Assembly (NCBI RefSeq): GCF_000154825.1
Contig: NZ_DS560015.1
Location: 273,052 to 337,051 of the forward strand
Direction: 5' to 3'
DNA: 64,000 nucleotides
Source: Anaerofustis stercorihominis DSM 17244
Lineage (GTDB): Bacteria > Bacillota > Clostridia > Eubacteriales > Anaerofustaceae
Positions 17,088-25,856 of this stretch are shown here, in pieces. A program made the translations under genes and the position numbers. Position 1 is the stretch's first letter. The number at the start of each line of letters is the position of its first letter. The notes under the pieces are model-generated. The model did no database searches, was not told where the DNA came from, and was given only the letters and a program-made list of their open reading frames with translations.

Positions 17088-19263
17088 ATGAAAAAGCTAA
17101 CAAAAATAATAACAATGTTATTGGCAGTATTGATGATTTTAACATCGGTTCCGATAAATGTTTTTGCTTCTGAAAATAAAACATTTAATGACATCAATAC
17201 TCAAAGTATGGAAGATGATAAAGAAATAGTTATCGAAGAAGAAAAAGAAGAAGTTTCTTCCGATAGGGGAGAGAAAGAAGAAGTTAAATCTAACGAAGAG
17301 AAGTCTACCGTAAAAGAAGAAACAAAAAAGGAAGTAAAAGAATCTTCCGATAAAGATGAAAATAAAACTAGTAAAGAATCATCTATACCTAAAACTAAGA
17401 AAACTTTAAGCAAAAGTGCAAGAGCTGTTTCTTCCATAAATATAGAAAAAGTCAAATATGACGGAGAAGAACACGATATAGAAATCATAGACGGTGTTAA
17501 AACAATCAAAGTTGGAAAACCAAATATAAAAATAGAACTCATTTATTCATATGAAGGCACCGGATCCTGTATGATAAGTTCCGGCGATAATTATAAAATT
17601 GCTTTTATAGGTGATGGAGAAGAATATAGGTCAATAGATATAGGAAGTAAGATGTATCTTTATATCGGAAATGAAAAAGGTACTACAGTAGAAACAATAA
17701 GTGATGAAAATTATAATATTAAAGATACTATAAAAATTATTGCAGAAGATAATATCCCAACAACCGGAATAGCATTAAAACAAAGCGATATCACATTAGA
17801 AAGAACAAAGACTTACCAATTAAAAGAAAATATCGAGCCTTGGAACGCAAGCAATACTACTGTAACATGGTCTAGTGACGATCCGACAGTTGCAAGCGTT
17901 GATTCTAAAGGTAAAGTAACAGCAAAAAAAAGTAGGCAGTGCGGTTATAACAGCGACAAACTCTAACGGACAAACAGCAAGCTGTAATGTAACCGTAAAA
18001 GAAAGTAAAGTTACAAGTATAAAATTAAACAGAACAAGTTTTAATACTTCTTATAAAAAGAACGTACAGCTAAAAGCAACCGTTTCTCCTTCTTATGCGG
18101 AAAACAAAAGTATAAAATGGTTTACATCAAACAGTAAGATCGCCACAGTTACATCCGGCGGTTATGTAAAAACTACAGGAAGATACGGAAGTTGTTATAT
18201 ATATGCAAAGGCAGCAGACGGAAGCGGTAAATACTCAAGATGTAAAGTTACTACATTTAAGAATAGAGTTAAGAGTCTAAAGATAAGTAAAAGCAAAGTT
18301 ACAATATCCAAAAAGGGTAGGACCTATAAATTAAAAGCCAGTGTAAAAGGTAAAAACTCTTCTTACAGGGCTAGCAATACAGGTATTAAATGGAAAAGTT
18401 CAAATAAGAAAATAGCTACAGTATCATCAAGCGGTAAAGTAAAAGCTAAAAGATACGGAAAATGTTATATCTACGCATATGCAAAAGATAATAAGAAGAT
18501 CAAGAAGAGATGTAAAGTAACGGTCAAGACAGTGAAATTAAAGAAAATGTCAGCTTCAGCTTACGTTGAATTTACTAACTTCTCTAATTTCAAAAAAGGA
18601 CTTATCGGTTCTAAGAAGAAGATAAGCGTTAAATTGAATCCTTCATCGCCTACGGATAACAAAGTATATTACAAATCTTCAAATAAGAAAGTTGCTACAG
18701 TAAATTCAAAAGGAACAGTAACAGCTAAGGGTTATGGTATGTGTAATATAACCGTAACTACTCGTGCGAAAGTTAAAGGCAAAAAAATCAAGAAGACAGT
18801 TCCGGTATATGTAAACGGCGGTAAGTATTACTACGTTAACGGTTGGAAGATGTCTATAGTATTAAACGAAGTAAACAAAAGAAGAAAAGCTAAAGGATAT
18901 TCACCGCTTGTATGGACAAATTCATCTTATGAAAATAAAAGAGTAAGATCATGGACTAATAGATTTTATTCATGGACGGATAATAAGTTTTATAAAATGG
19001 GAGAAAAAGATTTAAGAAATGTACATGATGATAATTGGATAGATAAGCATATAAGTGGACAGCAGTTTAGTGAAAGTGTAGGAACAATAGGTAGTAAAAA
19101 TTCTTATAAAACACAAAAACAAAGGGATTCTAGATTAAAAAGTTCTACAAATAGAATTATAGTACATGATAATAAGATAGTAACAAATAAAAATATTAAA
19201 TACTTTGTTGCATGGCATTGTAATGGTAAATATTATAATTTTAGTAATATAAGAAGTTACTAA
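17088..19263 (+). pseudogene. Secreted surface protein with Ig-like (Big_2) repeats, frameshifted at an A8 run
   Basis: A signal peptide (residues 1-31, ending VFAS) follows ATG 17088 with a GGGGAAGG site. Next come a Glu/Lys-rich linker and then about four Big_2-type repeats, each with WxSSNxxIATVxxxGxVxA, and a C-terminal tail starting near 18830. That tail (VLNEVNKRRKAKGYSPLVWT) is faintly CAP/SCP-like. The frame breaks inside the run of eight A at 17924-17931, after GKVTAKK. With seven A the frame continues to 19263, giving about 724 residues. It may be phase-variable, a true pseudogene or a base-calling error. Confidence 0.8.
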
Positions 19264-19283
19264 TAATTTATAAAGGGGTTAAT

Positions 19284-19670
19284 ATGGATAATAAAATTTT
19301 ATCAATACTTGTTTTGAGCTGCTTTCTTCTAATGTTAAACTTTGTAACACTTTTTTATTATATTTATTCAGAAAAAAAATATAGAAAAGAACTCTTGGTA
19401 GGATTGAAGCAGATTAAGAGTGATAATAGTATCTTTTCTAAAGTGTATAAAGAATATAAAATAAAATTTGGTAATAGAGAAGATTATTATTATGACTTTG
19501 GAGAACTTCATCCGGTAAAAATCCAGAAAGAAGGAAAAACATTAATAGTACATTACGGTAACAAAAATAAGGTATATAGTAACTATGATTATTATAAAGT
19601 AAATAATAAAGGTGAAGGTGATTTAGATATAAATAGAATGGTAGATTATTATAAACAAGAAATAGAATAG
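19284..19670 (+). CDS. Small membrane-anchored protein, unrecognised
   Basis: A 128-residue protein with one N-terminal hydrophobic helix (about residues 6-28) and then a Lys/Tyr-rich extracytoplasmic part. No family was recognised. It lies 20 bp after the Ig-repeat surface protein with a good AAAGGGG site, shares its base composition and ends at a strong terminator, so the two are probably one operon. Confidence 0.65.
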   Translation: MDNKILSILVLSCFLLMLNFVTLFYYIYSEKKYRKELLVGLKQIKSDNSIFSKVYKEYKIKFGNREDYYYDFGELHPVKIQKEGKTLIVHYGNKNKVYSNYDYYKVNNKGEGDLDINRMVDYYKQEIE

Positions 19671-19683
19671 TATAAGAAATATT

Positions 19684-19714
19684 AAAAAAAGACAACAAAA
19701 AAGTTGTCTTTTTT
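19684..19714 (+). terminator. Intrinsic terminator
   Basis: AAAAAAGACAAC and GTTGTCTTTTTT pair around six A residues. Confidence 0.9.
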
Positions 19715-19834
19715 ATTTAGATACCTATAACAGGAGAAGACTTATAAAAGATTTTCTATCAAAAGCATCAAAGACTTAAATTATATTATTAATATTTATG
19801 TGTGTTGTGCAGTTAATCGTTATTTTTTGATTAT

Positions 19835-20289
19835 CGAATATATTGGTTTAAATAATACTTTTAAATATAAAAAATAATGAATATATGCTTACTAATTTCT
19901 TATATTCCTTTTGTATAACTTTGTTATTCTCTCTATCCTCCACATTATTATATTTTGACTTTATTTTAAATTTAATTATCAATGACAGGATAAAGATCAA
20001 TTTAATAAAATATTTTGCCCCAGCTTCTTTTGGCGTTTATTTATTACATGTTCAGCCTTTGGTTTGGAATAAAATAATAAAAAATGGATTTGTTTTTATT
20101 GGTAATTTTCGAACAAGCGTTATACCTTTTTCACTCATTGCATGTGGATTTTTGATTTTAATAACCGGACTTATAATCGATAATTTAAGAATCATAATAT
20201 TTAAAATATTGAGAATTGATAAAATACCTGATAAAATAGAAAATATGATAAATTATATAATTAAAAAAAGAAGTACTGAAAGTATATAA
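19835..20289 (+). pseudogene. C-terminal relic of an acyltransferase-3 family membrane protein
   Basis: The open part (19885-20289, 134 residues) holds three hydrophobic helices and FGVYLLHVQPLVW, the conserved late motif of acyltransferase-3 membrane enzymes such as O-acetyltransferases. The family is normally 330-380 residues long, and everything before this is missing. Just upstream another frame reads IEYIGLNNTFKYKK before stops, which looks like decayed upstream sequence of the same gene. There is no ribosome site at 19885. Confidence 0.7.
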
Positions 20290-20292
20290 TTT

Positions 20293-20877
20293 TCAGTACT
20301 TCTTCATATATAGTCCCTCCGTTTTTGAGTATGCGTAAAATATCCCACGACCGGAGTATCTGAACCTTGCTTCTGCATTGCCTTCAGGATATAGTTTATT
20401 TAGATATACTTTGTCATAGGTCACATATGCAATGAATGATATATAGTTTTCTTTGGTCATTGCATGGTCCATATGAACATAGAATTCATTATCGATAAAA
20501 TCTACTTTGATAAGTTCTTTATCCAAACTATCGCTTACATTAAGTTCTTTCAGCGGGGAAGAACAGCATGAAGCATTTATTTCATTTGTGCTTATTATTA
20601 TATTGTCACATTTATCGCAGACATAAAACTTGGTGTTTTTCATATTTCCTCCTTTATTATCGTTTGTACTTATTTCTCCCGTAAGTAAATAATCTATTTG
20701 AGTGTCAAGTACTTCGGACAAAGAGCTTAAAATGCTTATATCCGGAAGTCCGTTTCCCGTTTCCCATTTTGATATTGTCTTGTCGCTTACGTTTAGCATA
20801 TCTCCTATCTCTTTTTGAGTCATATCCTTTTTTATTCTTAAAGTTTTTATCAAGTTTCCTATTTTTATATTATTCAT
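20293..20877 (-). CDS. XRE regulator fused to a desulfoferrodoxin-like domain
   Basis: A 194-residue two-domain protein. Residues 4-60 form an HTH of the XRE type (RIKKDMTQKEIGDMLNVSDKTISKWETG). After a linker, YVCDKCDNIIISTNEINASCC resembles the Cys4 zinc/iron knuckle of desulfoferrodoxin, and the rest (YVHMDHAMTKENYISFIAYVT) resembles a superoxide-reductase-like beta fold. This fusion is known from clostridial regulators; redox or metal sensing is inferred. It starts 3 bp after the GIY-YIG gene, so the two are co-transcribed. Confidence 0.8.
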   Translation of the reverse strand: MNNIKIGNLIKTLRIKKDMTQKEIGDMLNVSDKTISKWETGNGLPDISILSSLSEVLDTQIDYLLTGEISTNDNKGGNMKNTKFYVCDKCDNIIISTNEINASCCSSPLKELNVSDSLDKELIKVDFIDNEFYVHMDHAMTKENYISFIAYVTYDKVYLNKLYPEGNAEARFRYSGRGIFYAYSKTEGLYMKKY

Positions 20878-20880
20878 TCT

Positions 20881-21240
20881 TTAATTCCTTTTCTTTTTCA
20901 TCCTTTTAGCTTTAGCATTTGATGATAAACATTCTTCCAAAAGCTCATCAAGTTTTTTTAATGCTTTTTCTTTATCTTCTTCTGATTTTATCTCAAGTCT
21001 TTTATATATTTTAATTTCAAAGTTATCGGCTCCGTATTCATTCCATAATTCCTGTAAATATTTATTTGGATATGAACCGCTGTTCAGCTTTACTTTGTTG
21101 CTGTTTAATTTTGCCTTTATATCATTTGCCGTTACTAGGAATACTTCATTTGTTTTAATACATTCATATGATAAAATACCCATTTCGGGAGTTCTGTTTT
21201 TATACTCATATATCATCTGTTTTCTTTTTTCTCTATCCAT
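20881..21240 (-). CDS. GIY-YIG nuclease family protein
   Basis: A 119-residue protein. MGILSYECIKTNEVFLV is a divergent start of the GIY-YIG fold, followed by KLNSGSYPNKYLQELWNEYG and NFEIKIYK. This small stand-alone group is common in Firmicutes and its function is not established. It is first in an operon with the XRE/desulfoferrodoxin-like regulator and has a GAGG site. Confidence 0.72.
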   Translation of the reverse strand: MDREKRKQMIYEYKNRTPEMGILSYECIKTNEVFLVTANDIKAKLNSNKVKLNSGSYPNKYLQELWNEYGADNFEIKIYKRLEIKSEEDKEKALKKLDELLEECLSSNAKAKRMKKKRN

Positions 21241-21306
21241 TTTATTACCTCGAATGATATTATATCATATATAAATGTTTTTGAACTCTACGCTTGGTGG
21301 AATAAA

Positions 21307-21333
21307 AAAAGAAGCATATTTCTATGCTTCTTA
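21307..21333 (-). terminator. Intrinsic terminator after the flavodoxin gene
   Basis: AAGAAGCATA and TATGCTTCTT pair around TTTC. The T tract follows on the minus strand. Confidence 0.85.
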
Positions 21334-21350
21334 AACAAAATAATTATTAT

Positions 21351-21773
21351 TTATGCAAGAGATTTACCCAAATTCTTTAAATCATCATTGATGCTGTCAT
21401 CGGGAGCTCCGCAGCAAATCACGCTTTCTGATGTAAGGTTTGCACCGTCTTCTTTACACATATCTTCCCAATTTCTCATCCATTCTCCGTCGCCCCAGCC
21501 GTAAGAACCGAATAAAGCTATATTTTTTCCGCTTAACTTGCTTTCAACATCCATGAACATCGGTTCAAATTCACTTTCTTCCAGCTGTTCGCTTCCCATA
21601 GAAGGACATCCGAAGGCGATCCCGTCGTAGTTTTCAACCATATCACCGCTGAAATCCGCAGACATGAAAATATCTGCCTGACTTCCCGCTTCTTCGAGAC
21701 CTGCTTTGACCATATCAGCCATTGCTTCGGTGTTACCTGTTCCGCTCCAGTATACAACTGCTATTTTTTTCAT
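21351..21773 (-). CDS. Flavodoxin
   Basis: A 140-residue short-chain flavodoxin. The FMN phosphate loop is WSGTGNTEAMADMV; the flavin-stacking loops are GCPSMGSEQLEE and FGSYGWGDGEW. It would replace ferredoxin as an electron carrier under iron limitation. It is the second gene after a DUF3793 gene, 17 bp downstream, and both are governed by a promoter with two GTTAGC palindromes. Confidence 0.92.
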   Translation of the reverse strand: MKKIAVVYWSGTGNTEAMADMVKAGLEEAGSQADIFMSADFSGDMVENYDGIAFGCPSMGSEQLEESEFEPMFMDVESKLSGKNIALFGSYGWGDGEWMRNWEDMCKEDGANLTSESVICCGAPDDSINDDLKNLGKSLA

Positions 21774-21790
21774 ATTTCACCTCTTAAAGT

Positions 21791-22360
21791 TTATTTTTTA
21801 TTTTGAATGCTTACGGTAAGCTTTGATATCGTACTGCCGCTTAAAAAAAGCTTAGAATATATTTTTTTGCATTTGTTAAATTTATTGAATATCTTAACCG
21901 CTTCACATTCGTTGCAGTACACTTTCCAGCATCCCGAGCACTTACTGTTTTGTCCGGCATTTTCTATAAATCCTTTGACATCCTCAAGGGGATATCCTAA
22001 AAACATTCCTATTTCATGGGGAAATTCTTCGCTTTCCCTAAGTCTTGTTTTTAATCTTTTTATCATGTAATATGTATTAAAATCTTCATATCCGTACTTA
22101 TATAAAAATTTTTTTGCATTTTCATTATTTATATCTTCTCTGAGTTTCTTTACTCTGTAAACATATATAAGAGCAGTGTCAGTGTTTTGTTTGATTATTT
22201 CAAGGATTATTCCTTTCTTGTTTAATTCTCTGTTCCATTTCTTTACGTCGGCTTTGAGTGCTGTCTCGTCATCATATGGATAGTTGAACAAATTTGCAGT
22301 CTTTAGACCGCCGAGAGTGGGGGAACAATGCTCAATTAAATATTTCTCAAACAAAATCAT
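21791..22360 (-). CDS. DUF3793 family protein
   Basis: A 189-residue protein from ATG 22360, which has a GAGGTG site; a longer reading to 22399 lacks one. The start LIEHCSPTLGGLKTANLF and the late Cys-rich segment CSGCWKVYCNECEA match DUF3793. In clostridia this gene commonly precedes flavodoxin, and an iron-related role is suspected but unproven. The cysteines could bind iron. Confidence 0.8.
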   Translation of the reverse strand: MILFEKYLIEHCSPTLGGLKTANLFNYPYDDETALKADVKKWNRELNKKGIILEIIKQNTDTALIYVYRVKKLREDINNENAKKFLYKYGYEDFNTYYMIKRLKTRLRESEEFPHEIGMFLGYPLEDVKGFIENAGQNSKCSGCWKVYCNECEAVKIFNKFNKCKKIYSKLFLSGSTISKLTVSIQNKK

Positions 22361-22491
22361 ACACCTCGCATTTCTGATAGAATGGTAATGGTACCGCATA
22401 AAACAAATATTTGGAAGTTATGGCTATTTTAGGGTGTGCACAGTATGCAGTACCTTTCATTCTATTAAATATAAAAAGAGATAAATATTAT

Positions 22492-22593
22492 GTTAGTCCT
22501 TGCTAACAAAATATATGTAATACATATATATTCATTATGAGTGTTAGCTATTGCTAACAAAGATAAGATACCATTATTTCTATAATTTGTCAA
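22492..22593 (-). promoter_or_regulatory. Promoter with two GTTAGC palindromic operators
   Basis: TTGACA (22588-22593) and TATCTT (22565-22570) on the minus strand are 17 bp apart. Directly downstream is the perfect dyad GTTAGC-N4-GCTAAC (22543-22558), and 51 bp further on a near copy (22492-22507, one mismatch). Both have the same TTGCTAACAAA edge on the plus strand. They are candidate sites for the DtxR-type or a Fur-type metal repressor. Confidence 0.65.
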
Positions 22594-22699
22594 CACCTTT
22601 TTTATAATTTCTAAAATCAATATTATTAAGGATTTTAATTATATTATTAAACTGTTCTTTATGTTATATTTAAATAAAAAGATATAAAGGAAGATATTT

Positions 22700-23128
22700 A
22701 TGAAGATAAGGGAAATAAAAGAAGAGGAGATTTCCTCGGCTCTTGGTTTGGTATGGAAAGTATTCTTGAAATACGAAGCACCTTCTTATCCAAATGAGGG
22801 AATAGAGGAATTTAAAAGCTTTTTAAACAGCAGTGAAGAAATATCCAAGTTAAATATATACGCTTGTTTTAAGGATGAAGAAATTATAGGTGTAATTGCT
22901 ATTAGAGAAAGTCATATATCTCTATTTTTTGTTGATGACAAATATCATAGAACAGGTATAGGAAGAAAGTTATTTGATTATATAAGAAGTATTGTTAGTC
23001 ATGATATTACGGTAAATTCTTCACCATATGCTGTGGAAGTATACCATAAGCTTGGTTTTACCGATACCGATAAGGAACAAATGTCAAATGGGATAATATA
23101 TACTCCCATGATTTATAAAGGAATATGA
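22700..23128 (+). CDS. GNAT-family N-acetyltransferase
   Basis: A 142-residue acetyltransferase. ISLFFVDDKYHRTGIGRKLFDYI contains the R-x-G-I/x-G-x-K/R acetyl-CoA loop, and YAVEVYHKLGFTDTDKEQ with TPMIYKGI gives the usual C-terminal block. Similar small proteins act on amino acids, peptides or drugs. It has a GGAAG site and is monocistronic. Confidence 0.85.
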   Translation: MKIREIKEEEISSALGLVWKVFLKYEAPSYPNEGIEEFKSFLNSSEEISKLNIYACFKDEEIIGVIAIRESHISLFFVDDKYHRTGIGRKLFDYIRSIVSHDITVNSSPYAVEVYHKLGFTDTDKEQMSNGIIYTPMIYKGI

Positions 23129-23258
23129 TATAATACTGATATAATAAATAATAAAAGGAGAAAAGTGATGGGTATCTGGACTGAATAGTAAGCGAGGCTT
23201 TATTTTTTATTGCCTTGCTAATCATTTATTTAAATAAAAAAATGAATTGGGGGCATAT

Positions 23259-24008
23259 ATGTCATATTTTAAATATAAAAACAAGAATGTATATTACTGC
23301 GAAATAGGTAATGGGAAACCGGTAATGTTCCTTCACGGTAATGGGGTATCTTCAAAGATGTTTAAGCCTATCTTATCTCTGTATAAAAATAATTTTAAGG
23401 TCATTCTTATAGATTTTTTAGGCTGTGGTAAATCGGATAGGGTAGAAAAGTTCGATACTGATTTATGGATAGATCAGGGGAAGCAAGTTACTAAACTTAT
23501 AAAGCATCTGGGGTACGATAAAGTAAGTCTTATGGGAACCAGCGGAGGTGCATGGGCGGCAATAAATGCGGCGCTTTACTGTCCTAAGCTAATAAATAAA
23601 GTAGTTGCAGACAGCTTTGACGGAAGAAAACTAGGCGATACTTTTAAAGAAGATTTGATAGAAGAAAGAAGAAATGCAAAGAAAAGTATTTTTACTAAAT
23701 GCTTTTATAAATGGTGTCATGGTAAAGATTGGGAAAATGCAGTGGACTCTGACACAGAGGTGCTTATAAAAATGTCTGCGGAAGATGTTCCTTTATTTTA
23801 TAGACCTATAAAGGAATGATCCGTTCCGCTTCTTCTTACAGTCAGCATTGGAGATGAAATGATAAAAAATGATTTTATCTCAGAATATGAAGAAATCGTT
23901 GGAGAAATCGGAGCGGGGGATATCCATATTTTTAAAAAAGGAAAACATCCCGCTGTCATATCAAATGCCAAAGAAGCGTCAAAAATCATAACAGACTTTC
24001 TTAAATAG
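23259..24008 (+). pseudogene. Alpha/beta hydrolase with in-frame TGA
   Basis: The frame from ATG 23259 (GGGGG site) to TAG 24008 is 250 codons, the normal size of this hydrolase group, but a TGA at 23817-23819 interrupts it after RPIKE. Beyond it the same frame continues as SVPLLLTVSIGDEMIK and ends with KKGKHPAVISNAKEAS, which carries the catalytic Asp/His side. Upstream are the oxyanion motif FLHGNG and the nucleophile region GTSGGAW. In this copy the elbow reads G-T-S-G-G. A truncated duplicate at 12924 has the same TGA. TGA ends other genes here, so a nonsense mutation is most likely. Confidence 0.8.
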
Positions 24009-24035
24009 AAAAAGAGTGGGTAACCACTCTTTTTT
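24009..24035. terminator. Bidirectional terminator
   Basis: AAAAAGAGTGG and CCACTCTTTTT pair around a short loop between convergent genes; a one-base variant exists in the duplicate at 13471-13497. Confidence 0.85.
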
Positions 24036-24531
24036 AATATGAACCGCTGCAAAATATCCTTTCTATTATGAAGACGAGTACGGTTGTTATAGTATTTGCA
24101 AGTATTATTCTTTTAAATAATTTAGTTTTATTTTGGGTATAACTTTTAAGTATCCCATAAACGATAGGCAGTTCTATTATTACAGTCATTAGTAAATATA
24201 TAAAGCAGACATTATATGTTGGAATGTTATCAAGACATTCCTTAAATGTGTAACCTACTTCAGCACCAAATCCTTGAATGTAAATGTATGGTGCCGCAAA
24301 AGAAACCAAATTTGCCAAAGTAATTACTGTAATCACTATTATCCATTTCTTTTCGTCAAGACAGTTTATTGTCATAAGGACTTCTATAGTTAAGGTAATA
24401 ATAATAACCAAAGGCAATAGATCAAATGGTCTTTTATCAACCCAGCCCCATGAGGAATTTGCATAAACGTTTTCTAAGCATAATAAAGCCGATAGTAGTG
24501 TAAATACACCGAGTAAGAATTTCTTTTTCAT
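24034..24531 (-). CDS. Small multi-pass membrane protein, unrecognised
   Basis: A 165-residue protein with a signal-like N-terminus (cut expected after VYA) and about four further hydrophobic helices, with polar segments WGWVDKRPFD and KECLDNIPTYN between them. No family was recognised. It has a GGAAATAATC-type weak ribosome site. Its 3' end was carried along in the duplicated block at 13.5 kb. Confidence 0.6.
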   Translation of the reverse strand: MKKKFLLGVFTLLSALLCLENVYANSSWGWVDKRPFDLLPLVIIITLTIEVLMTINCLDEKKWIIVITVITLANLVSFAAPYIYIQGFGAEVGYTFKECLDNIPTYNVCFIYLLMTVIIELPIVYGILKSYTQNKTKLFKRIILANTITTVLVFIIERIFCSGSY

Positions 24532-24610
24532 GATTATTTCCTCTTTTTTATATGTAATATATTTAAATTATAACATAATACTTGAATATATAAAATTTTC
24601 AAATAATTAT

Positions 24611-24674
24611 GTAAAGGAACATTGACAAAACTTATATTAAGGCATATAATAATGTAAAGGAACCTTGTCAAAAA
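24611..24674 (+). promoter_or_regulatory. Promoter with two direct operator repeats of the XRE gene
   Basis: TTGACA (24622-24627) and TATAAT (24645-24650) are 17 bp apart. ATGTAAAGGAAC followed by TTG-CAAAA occurs twice, 43 bp apart: one copy overlaps the -35, the other lies between the -10 and the ribosome site. The second is the dyad AAGG-AA-CCTT with extended arms. This suggests autoregulation. Confidence 0.65.
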
Positions 24675-24687
24675 GGAGATGTTGTAT

Positions 24688-24906
24688 TTGGAAAACAAAG
24701 TAGAAGAATTAAGGAAGAAGATTGGATTAAATCAGGAGAATTTTGCAAAACAGCTCAGTGTGTCGAGGCAGACTATAAGTTCCATAGAAAATGGGAAGTA
24801 TAATCCTTCTCTCGAATTGGCTTTTGAAATTGCGGATTTCTTTGATAAAAGGATAGAAGAAGTTTTTATACATGAAAGGAAAGATGATAAACATGAAAAA
24901 GAATAA
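24688..24906 (+). CDS. XRE-family HTH regulator (YozG-like)
   Basis: A 72-residue single-domain HTH: LRKKIGLNQENFAKQLSVS then RQTISSIENGKYNPSLELA. TTG 24688 lies nine bases after AAAGGAG, whereas ATG 24679 would touch that site, so TTG is preferred. Overlaps the next gene by 14 bp. Such tiny regulators usually repress a co-transcribed membrane protein gene, as here. Confidence 0.8.
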   Translation: MENKVEELRKKIGLNQENFAKQLSVSRQTISSIENGKYNPSLELAFEIADFFDKRIEEVFIHERKDDKHEKE

Positions 24907-25339
24907 TCTTATGCTCGGAATATTATATGCTGTTCTCGGAAGTGTATTTTTAATAATTGCCATATCAAATAACGAAAACAAATTAAGCGGTGTCCTTTGG
25001 GGGCTTACCGGAGCTATGGCCGGAATGGGGTTTGCAATCATTTATAAATATATATACTGGACACGTCCGAAGAACAAGGAAAGATACGCTGAAATGCTTG
25101 AAAATGAAAGAATAGATATGCACGATGAATTAAAGGAAAAGATTAGAGATAAAAGCGGACGTTATGCTTATGTCATCGCTCTTGTCGCAATAGCACTTTC
25201 AATGATGGTCTTTTCAGTCCTTTCCAGTCTTGAAATAATAAAAGAGGGTAAATTGATAGTGTTGTATCTCGGGGGGCTTTTAATTTTCTTATATGTGATA
25301 GGGATAATTATTTATAAAAGGCTTCTTAAAAAATATTGA
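24893..25339 (+). CDS. Small membrane protein paired with the XRE regulator
   Basis: A 148-residue protein with two N-terminal helices (about 4-24 and 31-50), a charged cytoplasmic stretch with YAEMLENERIDMHDELKEKI, and two C-terminal helices. This four-helix layout resembles DUF2178/DUF3796-type proteins encoded after small HTH genes. Start ATG 24893 lies inside the end of the HTH gene. The function is unknown. Confidence 0.65.
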   Translation: MKKNNLMLGILYAVLGSVFLIIAISNNENKLSGVLWGLTGAMAGMGFAIIYKYIYWTRPKNKERYAEMLENERIDMHDELKEKIRDKSGRYAYVIALVAIALSMMVFSVLSSLEIIKEGKLIVLYLGGLLIFLYVIGIIIYKRLLKKY

Positions 25340-25387
25340 TTTTATATATATTTAACTAAAATAAAAGTAAGGAAAAAGCCTCTTTTC

Positions 25388-25489
25388 ATTGTTGAAAAAA
25401 TCAATGAAATAATAGGATATTTAAAAAATTTAAGTGATGAACAAATTGAAAATATTTTATCATTGGTTAAGGATTTGAATAAACAGTAA
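25388..25489 (+). pseudogene. Possible short gene remnant
   Basis: A 33-codon frame without ATG, GTG or TTG start, reading IVEKINEIIGYLKNLSDEQIEN and so on to a stop. It looks like the C-terminal helix pair of a small regulator. It has no ribosome site and may be chance. Confidence 0.3.
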
Positions 25490-25494
25490 AAAAT

Positions 25495-25518
25495 AAAACA
25501 CTTAATTAAAGTGTTTTT
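25495..25518 (+). terminator. Intrinsic terminator
   Basis: AAAACACTT and AAGTGTTTT pair around a short AT loop with a T tail. Confidence 0.8.
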
Positions 25519-25604
25519 TATTTAGCATAAATTAATAGATATAGATATTATTAAATGTTATGAAAACTAAGAGAAATAAAAATAGTAAGAATTTTGTTTT
25601 ATAG

Positions 25605-25762
25605 GGATAGGGGTAGCGGTCGTTTGGAGAAATTGTGGGTAACAATTTCCCAAAATTCGACCGCGTTAAAGAGCCTTCACGGCGAATGAGTGAAAGAACT
25701 TTTACCCCTTTTTTGTTTCTTCGGACAAAAAAGGGCAGGGTTCCTAAGGGACGGAGTCCCTT
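25605..25762 (-). repeat. Palindrome-rich interspersed repeat, copy 2 (single unit)
   Basis: Reverse orientation relative to copy 1. The nested hairpin at 25616-25664 has outer stem GCGGTCG/CGACCGC and inner stem GAAATTGT/ACAATTTC. The AT hairpin at 25705-25735 is CCCTTTTTTGT/ACAAAAAAGGG with loop around CTTCGG. It ends with AAGGGAC-GGA-GTCCCTT. It lies about 95 bp before the acidic membrane protein gene. Confidence 0.85.
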
Positions 25763-25856
25763 ACATCTTTGTTTTTTATTAAGAAAAACCTAAAATCTTT
25801 TATTTTTATGTAATTTATGGTATTATAAAAATGAATGAATTTAAGGTAGGAATTAT

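Noticed and set aside
23168-23188. Six-codon frame (GTG/ATG region with AAAGGAG) before the hydrolase
   Set aside because: It has a good ribosome site, but six codons are too short to call. It may be the remnant of a deleted gene; the imperfect AGCGAGGC/GCCTTGCT hairpin after it is weak.
23817-23819. TGA in the hydrolase as a selenocysteine or recoded codon
   Set aside because: The position is not a redox site of alpha/beta hydrolases, no SECIS-like hairpin was recognised directly after it, and TGA ends other genes in the window.
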